64,000 nucleotides of DNA from Candidatus Helarchaeota archaeon (GCA_013375455.1 JABXJT010000010.1:27769-91768), one strand, 5' to 3'; counted from the first letter of the stretch, positions 1 through 8,105 are shown. Numbers and translations: made by a program. Notes: a model not told the origin generated them from the letters alone.

Positions 1-536
1 TTTTGTTCGTTTAAAGGGCGAACTTTTTTTAAGATTCCTGCAAGAGCCTTCGTTTCTGCAACTTTAACAAGATCCTCCCCTTCTTTAATATATACAATCT
101 GTTCCAAATCAGCGTAATACCTTTCTTTGCCTTTTACCTTTTTGGAATATTTTTTTGCGACTTCTCCCTTGATGAATAAGGTGTTCGTGTCTAATGTGAT
201 GGGTGAATAAAAATATGCTTCCCCCTTCTTCACAAGGAAGATATTTTCCCCACCAAGATAACAACCTCCTACCGCAGAAATGAATGGCATGATAAGGGCG
301 CTCGGAACAAAACTTTTTCCTTCTATATAACATATATGATCATGGTTCCCTGTTAGTAACATGTACAGGAGTTTTAATTTCTCAGTAGGATTCACCTCCA
401 GAATAACTGAGTCGCCTTCTTGCAAGTCGTCCCAGTAAATTTTTCGAAGTTTAATCTTCGGAACTGCCGCGATGAGTTGTTGATCTGTAAATTGATCCAA
501 AATCGGCGGTAATTTAAATTCTAATTTATTTTTCAA
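1..536 (-). CDS. MaoC-like hotdog protein, 3' end outside window
   Basis: An open frame runs from a TTG at 536 off the left edge (178 codons visible). The translation opens with an 'RKIYWDDLQEGD' stretch, has 'TGNHDH' where MaoC-type hydratases carry their D-x-N-x-x-H active-site signature, then a glycine-rich helix 'FISAVGGCYLGG' and a 'YFYSPITLDT' strand, all in hotdog order. Identification is from pattern, so a hydratase or a non-catalytic hotdog partner are both possible. It lies downstream of thiolase, HMGCS-like and DUF35 genes on the same strand, a neighbourhood where hotdog acyl-CoA hydratases are common. The Shine-Dalgarno is weak (GGAAG), and a TATA-like CTATATAATATG at 616-627 could promote it separately. 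Without the C-terminus the call stays moderate. Confidence 0.5.
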   Translation of the reverse strand, partial: MKNKLEFKLPPILDQFTDQQLIAAVPKIKLRKIYWDDLQEGDSVILEVNPTEKLKLLYMLLTGNHDHICYIEGKSFVPSALIMPFISAVGGCYLGGENIFLVKKGEAYFYSPITLDTNTLFIKGEVAKKYSKKVKGKERYYADLEQIVYIKEGEDLVKVAETKALAGILKKVRPLNEQ

Positions 537-661
537 AATAAATCAAACTTCCAAAAAATATTTTCCAGGATTTTTTACTATTTTAAAAGTATAATTTTTC
601 AATTAAAAATTTCTTCTATATAATATGTTCGAAATGTGATTAAGTGATAAAAAAAAAGTGA

Positions 662-757
662 TTATTTGGGATTTTTCAATTCTGGTCGAAATTTCAAGCC
701 ATACCGTCGCACGCTCTCTTGTTCATAGATGATCCGAAATACCGCAGTTACTCGGGT
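662..757 (-). pseudogene. Detached duplicate of the DUF35 3' end
   Basis: Read on the minus strand, these 96 bases encode the last 31 residues and stop of the DUF35 protein at 2596-3030. The peptides differ at one position (EQES versus EQEG), while over a dozen codons differ silently, for example acc/acg, cga/aga, gta/gtc and gcg/gca. It has no start; the in-frame codon two upstream of its first codon is a stop. It begins exactly where the endonuclease stop codon (757-759) begins. The mostly silent differences show that both copies evolved under protein-level selection before becoming neighbours, so this is probably the displaced original 3' end of a DUF35 gene. Confidence 0.85.
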
Positions 758-2067
758 TAATTAGATATTGATTTTTTAAAAAGAGATTTCAAGAACCTCA
801 AGGCTTGCTCTTTAGAATCAAATCCCATTCGTGGATATTTGTAACTTTTTATAAGTGCATCCAATACTTCCCGCCGAGTGGTATCCTCCCATAGGGTGTT
901 CTTCTGAATTGAGATCCCATCCATAAAATCGATTTTTTCTTTGAATTTGATAATATTTTCCTCTCGAGAAATTGTTAGTTTATTTATATCAACTCGACAC
1001 CTTATCCCCAAAGATTCTATTAAATTACGCCATTGATCCTTTAAAGAAGGTGAACTACAAGAAAGTTCAACTTGCTTCCTTATAAACCATCGTTCTCGTT
1101 CGTATCGTTCTCGTTGGTATCTTTTTCGGGGAAAGAGCGAAACAGATCCATCGGCCGAGAAAGCAATCCGTAAGACTTCTCCAATAACTTTCTCAGATAA
1201 AATAAAAAATTCCTTGGGAAGTGTCGCCTTTTGATAATCGGATTTATCTATATAGTCACTGAGAAACCTGGCTAATTCCACTGACTTTACCGCACAAATA
1301 TAACATTTTTTGCGGTTTGGATTATTATCTTTTCTAATCATTTCAGAAAAACTATCAATTTGAAAATTCCTTTTCATTAAATTCTTAAATTCATCAATAA
1401 GCGCGTAAGAAGTATTATCTATTCTGACTCCTCGTTCATTAAGAGAACCTTCGGTCATTATTAAAGCGATGAGCTTAGCTAGGTCCGGTGTAAATTCTTG
1501 AGGGGGCGTTATTTCGGTTTTATTCCAATCACCGTGTCCATGGGGTTCCACCCCCTCTTTTTTAAGGCACTCGTGAATTACGCTTTGAGAGACATTATAC
1601 TCCTTTGCTAATTCATTCTGACTTGCTCCCTTATTATATTTATGTATTATTTTAGTAATTTGTTTTGGCAAGATCTTTCTTCCTGTTGGATTAAATCTTT
1701 TTGAACATTCTTTTTTGTGTATTATTTTTATAGCAAACGCTTTAACAGCATTATTTGAAGCTGAAATCTCAAATTTTTTATTAATATATCTTGTAATATC
1801 CCTAACTGATTTATCTGAAAAAAGAATCTGGCTAACAGCTGCCTTTTCTATTAACTCCTCATAATAGTCACAATATTCAAGTAACCTTTCTTTTTCGTTT
1901 TTCTCAAGAGAGAGTTTGTTCCTAATCAGTTCTTTAAATTTTTTCTGAATTTTTAACCCAAGATTGGTTTTCTTACCAGTTTGCTCAGTATATTCCTTCA
2001 TCAACTCTATAAGTTTATGATTTATTAGTCGTATGGTTTCGGGCACGCGAAAGGGGGGACCTATCAT
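757..2067 (-). CDS. LAGLIDADG homing endonuclease with helix-turn-helix
   Basis: The protein has two LAGLIDADG-type helices, 'LAKLIALIMTEGSL' and 'VLRIAFSADGSV', about 110 residues apart, each ending in the acidic residue expected to bind metal. This is the monomeric two-motif form. Before them lies a helix-turn-helix ('GASQNELAKEYNVSQSVI'), common in DNA-binding homing enzymes. The ATG at 2067 is preceded by GGAGAAACC, a good ribosome site; a TTG at 2094 would add nine residues. The frame ends on the first base of a duplicated DUF35 3' end, so it sits where a gene was split or its tail replaced. It is not an intein: the frame stops and no splicing residues join the flanks. Confidence 0.85.
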   Translation of the reverse strand: MIGPPFRVPETIRLINHKLIELMKEYTEQTGKKTNLGLKIQKKFKELIRNKLSLEKNEKERLLEYCDYYEELIEKAAVSQILFSDKSVRDITRYINKKFEISASNNAVKAFAIKIIHKKECSKRFNPTGRKILPKQITKIIHKYNKGASQNELAKEYNVSQSVIHECLKKEGVEPHGHGDWNKTEITPPQEFTPDLAKLIALIMTEGSLNERGVRIDNTSYALIDEFKNLMKRNFQIDSFSEMIRKDNNPNRKKCYICAVKSVELARFLSDYIDKSDYQKATLPKEFFILSEKVIGEVLRIAFSADGSVSLFPRKRYQRERYERERWFIRKQVELSCSSPSLKDQWRNLIESLGIRCRVDINKLTISREENIIKFKEKIDFMDGISIQKNTLWEDTTRREVLDALIKSYKYPRMGFDSKEQALRFLKSLFKKSISN

Positions 2068-2214
2068 GGTTTCTCCATTATATATTTCTCGCAACTGGGC
2101 ATATTAATGGCTGGGGGGGACCTGAAAAGTGAATCATTTCAAGATATTAATGCCAAATATCAAAGCTGTCAATTTTTTAAACAATGCTTCATTTTTGAAT
2201 AAAAGTTCAAAAAA

Positions 2215-2587
2215 GTGAATCTGTTGGATCAATTTACCATACGATTTTCGAGAGAGGAGCTAGAAGAAATTATAAGAAATTTTCCAGAGCAGCAAAAACT
2301 AGATTTAAAGCAGGATTTAATCCTAGATAACAATCATTTAAAAGCCGAATTCATAAGTGAAATTCAAAAAAACTAAAGATTCCCTAGATGATTATGCATC
2401 AAAGGATTTCTGTTCTATCTTGAGAATGTTTAACGTCCCCAATTATAAGTCTAATACATATAAGCAATTCATTCAAGAAGAATTTGATAGTATTGATAGG
2501 ACCAATTGGAGACAACTCCTTCCTTAATTGAATGCCTACAACCTCACCACCAAATTGATTAATCTACCCGATGTCGACTACACATAA
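2215..2587 (+). pseudogene. Decayed small gene (frameshift and internal stop)
   Basis: Two overlapping frames, 2215-2376 (53 codons from GTG) and 2357-2527 (56 codons from GTG), followed in the second frame by a TAA and another 19 open codons to 2587, read like one charged, helical protein of about 120 residues broken by a frameshift near 2360 and a nonsense codon at 2525. Residue composition looks protein-like ('SREELEEIIRNFPEQQ', 'TYKQFIQEEFDSIDR'). I do not recognise the family. It runs toward DUF35 and lies between it and the homing endonuclease, so it is probably cargo or debris of the same insertion. The stretch from 2095 to 2214 holds nothing else I can name. Confidence 0.3.
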
Positions 2588-2595
2588 AAAAAGAA

Positions 2596-3030
2596 TTATT
2601 TTGGATTTTTTAATTCAGGACGAAACTTTAATCCATATCGTCGCACGCCCTCTTGTTCATAGATAATTCGGAACACTGCAGTGACTCTCGTGCCGATTTT
2701 TATTTTAAATGGGTCACAATCAGTTAATTGTACATTGACTTTGTTCTTCTGTTCATTGTCCAACTCTACCACGGCAATAGCGTAAGCACCGCTTTTACTC
2801 TGCATTTTTTTGAATTCTGGTGGTGCAGCTCCTCGTCCAATGATAGTATAGGTATAAACGGTTCCTGATCCAGGAAGCTCGACTAGCTCTTGAGTATTTA
2901 CTTTCGCGCATTTATCACACAGCACTTCGGGTGGAAAATTGAAATGACCACACTCCTTACATTTTCCTGCAACCAGCCGATATTTTTGTGGGAGTGAAGT
3001 CCAAAAACTGGGAACAGACACATGTGCCAT
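2596..3030 (-). CDS. DUF35 zinc-ribbon/OB-fold acyl-CoA-binding partner protein
   Basis: A 144-residue protein with a rubredoxin-like zinc ribbon (C24-x2-C27 and C38-x2-C41) followed by an OB-fold ('LPGSGTVYTYTIIGRG'), the full DUF35 architecture. In archaea DUF35 proteins bridge acetoacetyl-CoA thiolase and HMG-CoA synthase and help channel the CoA intermediate; in bacterial steroid side-chain degradation they partner thiolase-like aldolases. The gene sits 11 bases downstream of the HMGCS-like gene in one operon with thiolase. Its last 96 bases have a diverged duplicate at 662-757 beyond a homing endonuclease, so this 3' end may have been supplied by the mobile element. Confidence 0.9.
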   Translation of the reverse strand: MAHVSVPSFWTSLPQKYRLVAGKCKECGHFNFPPEVLCDKCAKVNTQELVELPGSGTVYTYTIIGRGAAPPEFKKMQSKSGAYAIAVVELDNEQKNKVNVQLTDCDPFKIKIGTRVTAVFRIIYEQEGVRRYGLKFRPELKNPK

Positions 3031-3041
3031 TAATAACCCTC

Positions 3042-4091
3042 CTATATTTCTAAATCAATTAGCTCCTTGAATTTTAGATATTGATTATAATCAATGTAAT
3101 GTTTGTTTTCTAAGTAAGTGGTTAAAAGTGGGATATTTTCGAGTATCTCCTGTTTTTCCTTAACTAAAATGCTCACAGCATCACACCCTGCTCCTGAACC
3201 ATATGATGCACATAGAATTCGCTCGTCAGGATTTGCTCTCTCCAAGATTCCTACGATCCCCGTCAAAACGGACGCAGCTGCACTGTCTCCAATTAAATTT
3301 ATCGTGTCCGTATTTAACAACTTTTTATCGAACCCTATTTTCTTCAATACTCTCGTGGGTTCCCGTATATCGTGTCCTTGTACGAATAAATACTTAAAAT
3401 CTGAAGAAGATAATCCTAAGTTATCTAACAACTGCGATACAGCTTGGTAAATTGCATTAATATAATCCATTTGATGATATTGTGGAATGCCCAGGTCTTC
3501 CACCAGAACCGACCCCTCTTTCCGAAACCGATCTGCGATTATTTCTGAAGATGCAGATGTAGCTCCTTCTATTATTGCATTTCCTTTTTCTTTCCCGAGT
3601 AATAAAGCAGCTGCACTGGCGCCATAGGTGTTTTCTATGGAATCTGAGGCAACTGCTGTAGGCGCATCTGAGCCTACCACTAAGCCCTTTCCGCCTTTAG
3701 TGGAAATGGTATCAATACAGGTTAACAAAGCGGTTGTCCCCGCTTTCTCTGATTCTTTAAAATCTACCAATCGAACGTCAGGACGAATTCCAACTGCCAG
3801 AGCAATTTCGCTGGCTATGGATCTTAAAGCATAAGGAGGCGAGCTGGTTCCGATTGCTATTGCTGCAATTTCTTCTCGATCCGCCCCTGCGTTTGCAATT
3901 GCATTCTTTGCGGCTTCTACAGCCATCGTGCAAACATCTTCATCGTACCCTATCACTGCCTTTTCTTTGATATTACCTTGAAAATGCCCCCACACCTCTT
4001 GAATTGTCTCTCGCTTAATGCGAAATCGCGGCACGTAACTACCATATCCACAAATTTGCATTTCTGTCATTTTGATTTTCCACTCCCTCAT
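3042..4091 (-). CDS. HMG-CoA synthase-like ketoacyl synthase lacking catalytic Cys and Glu
   Basis: About 345 residues, collinear with archaeal HMG-CoA synthase: 'GYGSYVPRFRIK', the 'YDEDVCTMAVEAA' helix, 'LFVQGHDIREP' carrying the conserved His, and a C-terminal 'YGSGAGCDA'. Archaeal synthases have F-A-C-K-A-G-T around the nucleophile; here the segment is F-K-E-S-E-K-A-G-T, putting Glu115 where the Cys belongs. The general-base Glu of 'GSESHPY' is replaced in 'GTSSPPY' (Ser83). So it probably does not make HMG-CoA by the usual acyl-Cys route and may be a structural or altered-chemistry paralogue. Its ATG overlaps the thiolase stop (ATGA), implying coupled translation; ATGs at 4070 and 4061 are alternative starts closer to the family N-terminus. 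Confidence 0.85.
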   Translation of the reverse strand: MREWKIKMTEMQICGYGSYVPRFRIKRETIQEVWGHFQGNIKEKAVIGYDEDVCTMAVEAAKNAIANAGADREEIAAIAIGTSSPPYALRSIASEIALAVGIRPDVRLVDFKESEKAGTTALLTCIDTISTKGGKGLVVGSDAPTAVASDSIENTYGASAAALLLGKEKGNAIIEGATSASSEIIADRFRKEGSVLVEDLGIPQYHQMDYINAIYQAVSQLLDNLGLSSSDFKYLFVQGHDIREPTRVLKKIGFDKKLLNTDTINLIGDSAAASVLTGIVGILERANPDERILCASYGSGAGCDAVSILVKEKQEILENIPLLTTYLENKHYIDYNQYLKFKELIDLEI

Positions 4092-5245
4092 CCTCTCTTT
4101 AAGATGTTAATGGCGGCAGCACTGCCCGTGCCACCCACATTATGCGTCAATCCAATCTCTGCTCCATCAACTTGATTTTGATGACGTTCAGTTAATTGCT
4201 TCCAAACTTCGTAGATTTGAGCTACCCCTGTGGCGCCGATGGGGTGGCCTTTGGCTTTTAATCCACCACCAGTATTGACTGGGACCTTTCCTCCTATTTC
4301 TGATTCTCCTTCGTGACTAAACAACCCCCCCTCTCCTTTCTTACAAAAACCGCAATCCTCATAGGCAAGGATCTCTGCTATCGTGAAGCAATCATGAACT
4401 TCTGCCACTTGAATATCTTTTGGCTCTAATTTCGCCATCTGATAAGCAGCTTTACCAGCTTTAATTGCGGCTTCTATTCGGGTTAATGACTCACGGCGAT
4501 ATAATGCTAAGTAATCACTACCTGCTCCCATCCCTTCAATATAAACAGGAGTATCCGTATATTTTTTCGCAATTTCAGCATCACATATGATGGCCACCGA
4601 GGCGCCATCAGTTAATGGACAACAATCAAATACATTCAAAGGCCACGCGACCATCGGGGCTTTCATTGCTTTTTCGAGCGTGACTTCTCGCCTAAACTGC
4701 GCCTTTGGGTTCATTGCTGCATATTTATGATTTTTCACTGCACAGCGTGTAATATCTTCTTTTTTAGTTCCAAATTCATGCATGTGGCGGGTCGCCATCA
4801 ACGCATAATTCCCCGGGAATGTCATTCCAGACAACCGCTCCCATTTGATGTCACCTGCCACCCCGAACCACCATAATCGACTTCTCTTTGAAATGTCTTG
4901 CATTTTTTCCACTCCACCCGCAATGACAAGATCGTTTTGCCCTGACATTATCGAATATGCTGCGAAACGGAGCGCAAAACTCGATGAGCCACACGCATTT
5001 TCCACGCGGGCTGCTGGAATGCCAACCACCTTTATCGCGTCCCCCACTAGGGCACTCATATTTCCCAATTGGGACCCGCCAAAAGCTAACGATCCGACGA
5101 AAGCTTCCTTTATATCGGAGCGTTCAAAATTATCCACGTGCTCTATTGCTTCAAGATACGCTTCCGTAAATAAATCTTCATACGTTTTCTCTACAAACGA
5201 ACCAAATTTACTTTGACCGCAAGTAACAATCGCAACTTTCTTCAT
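4088..5245 (-). CDS. SCP2-type thiolase (acetyl-CoA C-acyltransferase)
   Basis: A 385-residue thiolase-fold enzyme with the nucleophilic Cys85 in 'VENACGSSSFALR', the 'KAKGHPIGATG' histidine loop and a C-terminal 'LTHNVGGTGSA'. A histidine there, where biosynthetic thiolases have the second Cys, is the SCP2/SCPx-type pattern. It would join or cleave acyl-CoAs by a Claisen reaction in the cytosol. It is first in the operon thiolase/HMGCS-like/DUF35, with GAGGT as ribosome site upstream of the ATG. In methanogens this trio forms the entry to mevalonate synthesis, but because the synthase-like partner lacks its catalytic residues, another acyl-CoA pathway must be considered. Confidence 0.9.
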   Translation of the reverse strand: MKKVAIVTCGQSKFGSFVEKTYEDLFTEAYLEAIEHVDNFERSDIKEAFVGSLAFGGSQLGNMSALVGDAIKVVGIPAARVENACGSSSFALRFAAYSIMSGQNDLVIAGGVEKMQDISKRSRLWWFGVAGDIKWERLSGMTFPGNYALMATRHMHEFGTKKEDITRCAVKNHKYAAMNPKAQFRREVTLEKAMKAPMVAWPLNVFDCCPLTDGASVAIICDAEIAKKYTDTPVYIEGMGAGSDYLALYRRESLTRIEAAIKAGKAAYQMAKLEPKDIQVAEVHDCFTIAEILAYEDCGFCKKGEGGLFSHEGESEIGGKVPVNTGGGLKAKGHPIGATGVAQIYEVWKQLTERHQNQVDGAEIGLTHNVGGTGSAAAINILKRG

Positions 5246-5336
5246 CTTCTTTACCTCTTTTAATATCTAGATTTATTAAGCACATATTTTTAAATAAAAT
5301 GCTAACAATAATTCATTTATTCTCATTGGTGGATCT

Positions 5337-5342
5337 AAGGAG
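5337..5342 (+). promoter_or_regulatory. Shine-Dalgarno fixing the TTG start of cdc6
   Basis: AAGGAG lies eight bases before the TTG at 5351. No ATG lies nearby in frame before the ATPase domain, so this site decides the start. The AT-rich 105-base gap before it (5246-5350) must hold both divergent promoters. Confidence 0.6.
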
Positions 5343-5350
5343 ATACTAAA

Positions 5351-6595
5351 TTGGGTTATAATGAGCATGAGAACGATATCGAAAAGTTCCTTTCTGGGGA
5401 ATCCGTGTTTAAAAATGAGCAAAGCCTCGATTTAAAATACGTTCCACCAAAGCTGCCCCGCCGCCGCGAAGAATTAGCACGGTTAAGTCGCGATTTCAAG
5501 CCTCTCGTCAGCAAGGATGGGGCCTATTCAATTAACGTGGCAATTATTGGTCCTGCGGGCGTTGGGAAGACCGCCACGACCAAATATTTTTGCGAGCGTT
5601 TCGTAAAGGCTGCTGACAAACGCGGTGTTGAAACACTATATACCTATTATAATTGCTACACCTTTCGAACCAAAAGTGCAATTTTGAGGAATTTGCTTTC
5701 TAAGTATTTTGCGATCACGAGCCGGGGTTACTCTGATTACGAACTCCTCGGAATGCTTACTCTCCGATTAAAAAAGGAAAATAAACACCTTTTAATAGTC
5801 CTAGATGAAGCAAATATCATTGGTGCAGAAGATATCCTCAGCATAATCCACGCTCCAGAGATTCACGGTTTTGGCGAAGCCCGGATTTCAACATTAATCA
5901 TTAGTCGCCCCACCGAATTTCAAACCTTGCTGAATGCCCCGCTATCTGGCCACATCAATGATAGAGTTCAAATGAATGGCTACAGTTCAGAAGATCTAAA
6001 AGAAATACTGGATTATCGCGCAGATCTTGCCTTCCAATCATCTGCCATCTCTGAAGATATTGTCGATATGATCGTGGAAATCGCGTCCATCACCCAAAAT
6101 GCGCGCCACGGAATTGAAATAATGTACCACGCAGGAAAACTCGCAGATCGTGAGGGAAAAGATGCAGTTACTGAAGAGATGGTTCGTATCGCCAAGGGAT
6201 ACGTCTACCCAGAATTACGTCCAGATGTTTTAAATGACCTTAAATTACATGAATTATTCACCGCATTGGCAATTGCAAAACGATTAAAACATTCGGGCAT
6301 TACCGCAACAACTATCAACGAATCCTTTGAGTATTACTGCATTGCTTGTGATGAATATTCCACTCCTGCTAATGCGAAACCAACCTTTCGACGCCATCTC
6401 GACGTGTTAATTCAAATGGGAATAATCGGGAAAAGTGTACAACCCCTGCGTCGGGGTAGACGAGGGCGGCGCGGTCGAATCACTTTATACGACATTCCTG
6501 CCACTATTCTCGAGGAACGGACTCGTAATTTGATTGAAGAAGAGCTCAAAAAGGCATCCGAAAATAATTTGTCCGATAAGAATAAAAAGGAGTAA
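5351..6595 (+). CDS. cdc6: Orc1/Cdc6 replication initiator ATPase
   Basis: A 414-residue AAA+ protein with Walker A 'GPAGVGKT' at 67-74, Walker B 'LLIVLDEAN' with Asp152-Glu153, a sensor-1 'ISTLIISRPTEF', and a C-terminal winged-helix region, which together are the archaeal Orc1/Cdc6 layout and length. It would bind origin repeats and load the MCM helicase. A basic 'RRGRRGRRGR' tract lies in the winged-helix region and is unusually repetitive. Archaeal origins are often beside such genes, but I could not recognise clear origin-recognition-box repeats in the 105-base upstream gap. It starts on TTG with a strong ribosome site. Confidence 0.92.
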   Translation: MGYNEHENDIEKFLSGESVFKNEQSLDLKYVPPKLPRRREELARLSRDFKPLVSKDGAYSINVAIIGPAGVGKTATTKYFCERFVKAADKRGVETLYTYYNCYTFRTKSAILRNLLSKYFAITSRGYSDYELLGMLTLRLKKENKHLLIVLDEANIIGAEDILSIIHAPEIHGFGEARISTLIISRPTEFQTLLNAPLSGHINDRVQMNGYSSEDLKEILDYRADLAFQSSAISEDIVDMIVEIASITQNARHGIEIMYHAGKLADREGKDAVTEEMVRIAKGYVYPELRPDVLNDLKLHELFTALAIAKRLKHSGITATTINESFEYYCIACDEYSTPANAKPTFRRHLDVLIQMGIIGKSVQPLRRGRRGRRGRITLYDIPATILEERTRNLIEEELKKASENNLSDKNKKE

Positions 6596-6711
6596 CCCTC
6601 TCCAATTTATCTAGATGATGACGAGACGGTTCTGAAATCTTTTGATGATGAAGAATCCAACGGCTGAAATATGTTTTTTATAAAATAATTATTTTTGATG
6701 ATGTGGTATAG

Positions 6712-7191
6712 ATCTCTGACTTTGGGGATGACGATTACGTAGATATCCAACCTTGGACTGACCGTTCAGAACGCCTCCGCGTTACTATTAGAGGTCTTGA
6801 AAATACTCCATATGAACAAGGTAAATTTGTTTTTGAAATCAGGATCCCATTTAATTATCCGTATAATCCTCCTTGGTGCTTTTGTCATACACCTATTTGG
6901 CATCCTAATATTGATACATCTCTCCCAGCTGGCAGTCCCAATATTTGCCTTGCCTTAATTAATCCCGATTTAGTGGGGAAGGGTGATCCTCAAACGGGTG
7001 CTTCAGGCTGGGTTCCCAGTAAAACCTTAACGAATGTCATTAAGGCATTGAAAGGCCTGATCCACATGCAACCCCCCTTTTGGGATCCAAATAATCCATT
7101 AAATAAGGAAGCTGGTGATATGTATTTCAATGATCCCCTAACATTCGACATAAAGGCAAGGGAATGGACGGCAAAATATGCTTCACGATAA
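6712..7191 (+). CDS. Ubiquitin-conjugating enzyme (E2)-like core domain, 5' end broken or non-canonical
   Basis: Reading from 6712 gives 159 residues that follow the E2/UBC fold in order: 'RGLENTPYEQGKF', 'IPFNYPYNPPWCF', 'IWHPNI', 'NICLALIN' with the presumed catalytic Cys at 6946-6948, 'GWVPSKTLTNVI', and 'NNPLNKEAGDMY'. E2 enzymes carry activated ubiquitin-like proteins as thioesters. The frame has no ATG, GTG or TTG before 6973, which is past the catalytic Cys. A TAG sits at 6709-6711, and the codons before it (6652-6708, 'RIQRLKYVF') resemble the E2 first helix. So the gene has a nonsense and probably a frameshift lesion, a sequencing error, or an unusual start. No E1, RING, ubiquitin-like or deubiquitinase gene is adjacent. 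Confidence 0.72.
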   Translation: MSDFGDDDYVDIQPWTDRSERLRVTIRGLENTPYEQGKFVFEIRIPFNYPYNPPWCFCHTPIWHPNIDTSLPAGSPNICLALINPDLVGKGDPQTGASGWVPSKTLTNVIKALKGLIHMQPPFWDPNNPLNKEAGDMYFNDPLTFDIKAREWTAKYASR

Positions 7192-7205
7192 CATTTCAAC
7201 TAAAT

Positions 7206-7457
7206 CTATTCTCTTTTTATGAGTTGAATTTTTGTTTTCCTTGAAAACTTTTTAATCTCCCGCTCTCGCCTCATAGCCCATTTCCTAGTATTATAAATTT
7301 CATAATATTGAAGTTCTACAGGCCCACGTGACCGTGTATATTTTGAACCTATTCCTCGATTATGTTGGCTGATCCTCTTCTCCAGATTATTGGTGTAACC
7401 CGTGTAAAATGAGTTATCCTTTTCACATTTTACAATATACACGTAAAACTGACCCAT
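7206..7457 (-). CDS. GIY-YIG nuclease domain protein (UPF0213-like)
   Basis: An 83-residue single-domain protein with the GIY-YIG order: 'FYVYIVKC', then 'FYTGYTNNLEKRISQHN' holding the Tyr and Arg of the active site, and 'REREIKKF' with the metal-binding Glu. Small stand-alone proteins of this kind are widespread and thought to act in DNA repair or processing; the substrate is unknown. It is convergent with the E2-like gene, with 14 bases between stops. Confidence 0.88.
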   Translation of the reverse strand: MGQFYVYIVKCEKDNSFYTGYTNNLEKRISQHNRGIGSKYTRSRGPVELQYYEIYNTRKWAMRREREIKKFSRKTKIQLIKRE

Positions 7458-7643
7458 TCTAACCAGCTAAAGAACCTAAAACATGCTATTTAAACCCTCA
7501 TGTTCTTCTAATAACACGAAATTTCATTAATCCAATTCGTAGTAATCAATTCAGTAACTTGAAATTAGTTTAATTAAGAACGTCCGACTAAATTACATTG
7601 AGGTATCAAGAGATACGTGCGTGATTGATTAAAAAGGAGAAGT

Positions 7644-8105
7644 TTGACCCAGATGGATTTAGAAGCCTTTGATGCAATTGAAAATGTTCTAAAAAAGGTA
7701 CTTACTACTGATCCGGGTATCAAGAAGGTTATTTTAACTGATCGGACTGGATTTACAATTGCGCATGCTTCGAGATCTTTAGAATATTTAATAGAAATTG
7801 ATGAAGTGGGAGCCATAGCTAGTCATATATTCTGCGCAAGTGAAGATTTAGGACAAAATTTAGATCTGAGTGCTCTAGATTTCATTTCTCTTAATTTCGA
7901 TGAAGGAACAATCCGCATCGCTGCCTGTGGAAAAGGTATCATTTGTTTTTATACGGAACAAGAGGTCCGCGTGCTCAAGCTAACACTGAAGAATTTGGAA
8001 AACGAATTAAAAGATTTGATTGATAAATACTTGAAAGACCCAATAGGTGAAGCTTTTAAACTAAATACACTACTTTCTAAAGGAATTCCCAACATCAAGG
8101 ATTAA
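7644..8105 (+). CDS. Roadblock/LC7 domain protein
   Basis: A 153-residue protein with the alpha-beta Roadblock pattern: an N-terminal helix, 'GIKKVILTDRTGFTIAHAS', 'IDEVGAIASHIFCASEDLG', 'LDFISLNFDEGTIRIAACG', and a terminal helix. Roadblock domains dimerise and regulate small GTPases; Asgard genomes have many. No GTPase is adjacent, so the partner is unknown. AGGAG at 7635-7639 is four bases before the TTG at 7644 and 13 before an in-frame ATG at 7653, so either start is possible. Confidence 0.82.
   Translation: MTQMDLEAFDAIENVLKKVLTTDPGIKKVILTDRTGFTIAHASRSLEYLIEIDEVGAIASHIFCASEDLGQNLDLSALDFISLNFDEGTIRIAACGKGIICFYTEQEVRVLKLTLKNLENELKDLIDKYLKDPIGEAFKLNTLLSKGIPNIKD

Noticed and set aside
757..2094. 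LAGLIDADG frame read as an intein of DUF35
   Set aside because: The frame ends in a stop, is out of frame with the adjacent DUF35 tail, and lacks splice-junction Cys/Ser and His-Asn residues.
5246..5350. Replication origin upstream of cdc6
   Set aside because: The gap is AT-rich, but I could not find convincing repeated origin-recognition boxes, so no origin is claimed.
6709..6711. TAG read as pyrrolysine or readthrough in the E2-like gene
   Set aside because: Nothing in the window encodes pyrrolysine machinery, other genes here use TAG as an ordinary stop, and upstream there is a second frame break.
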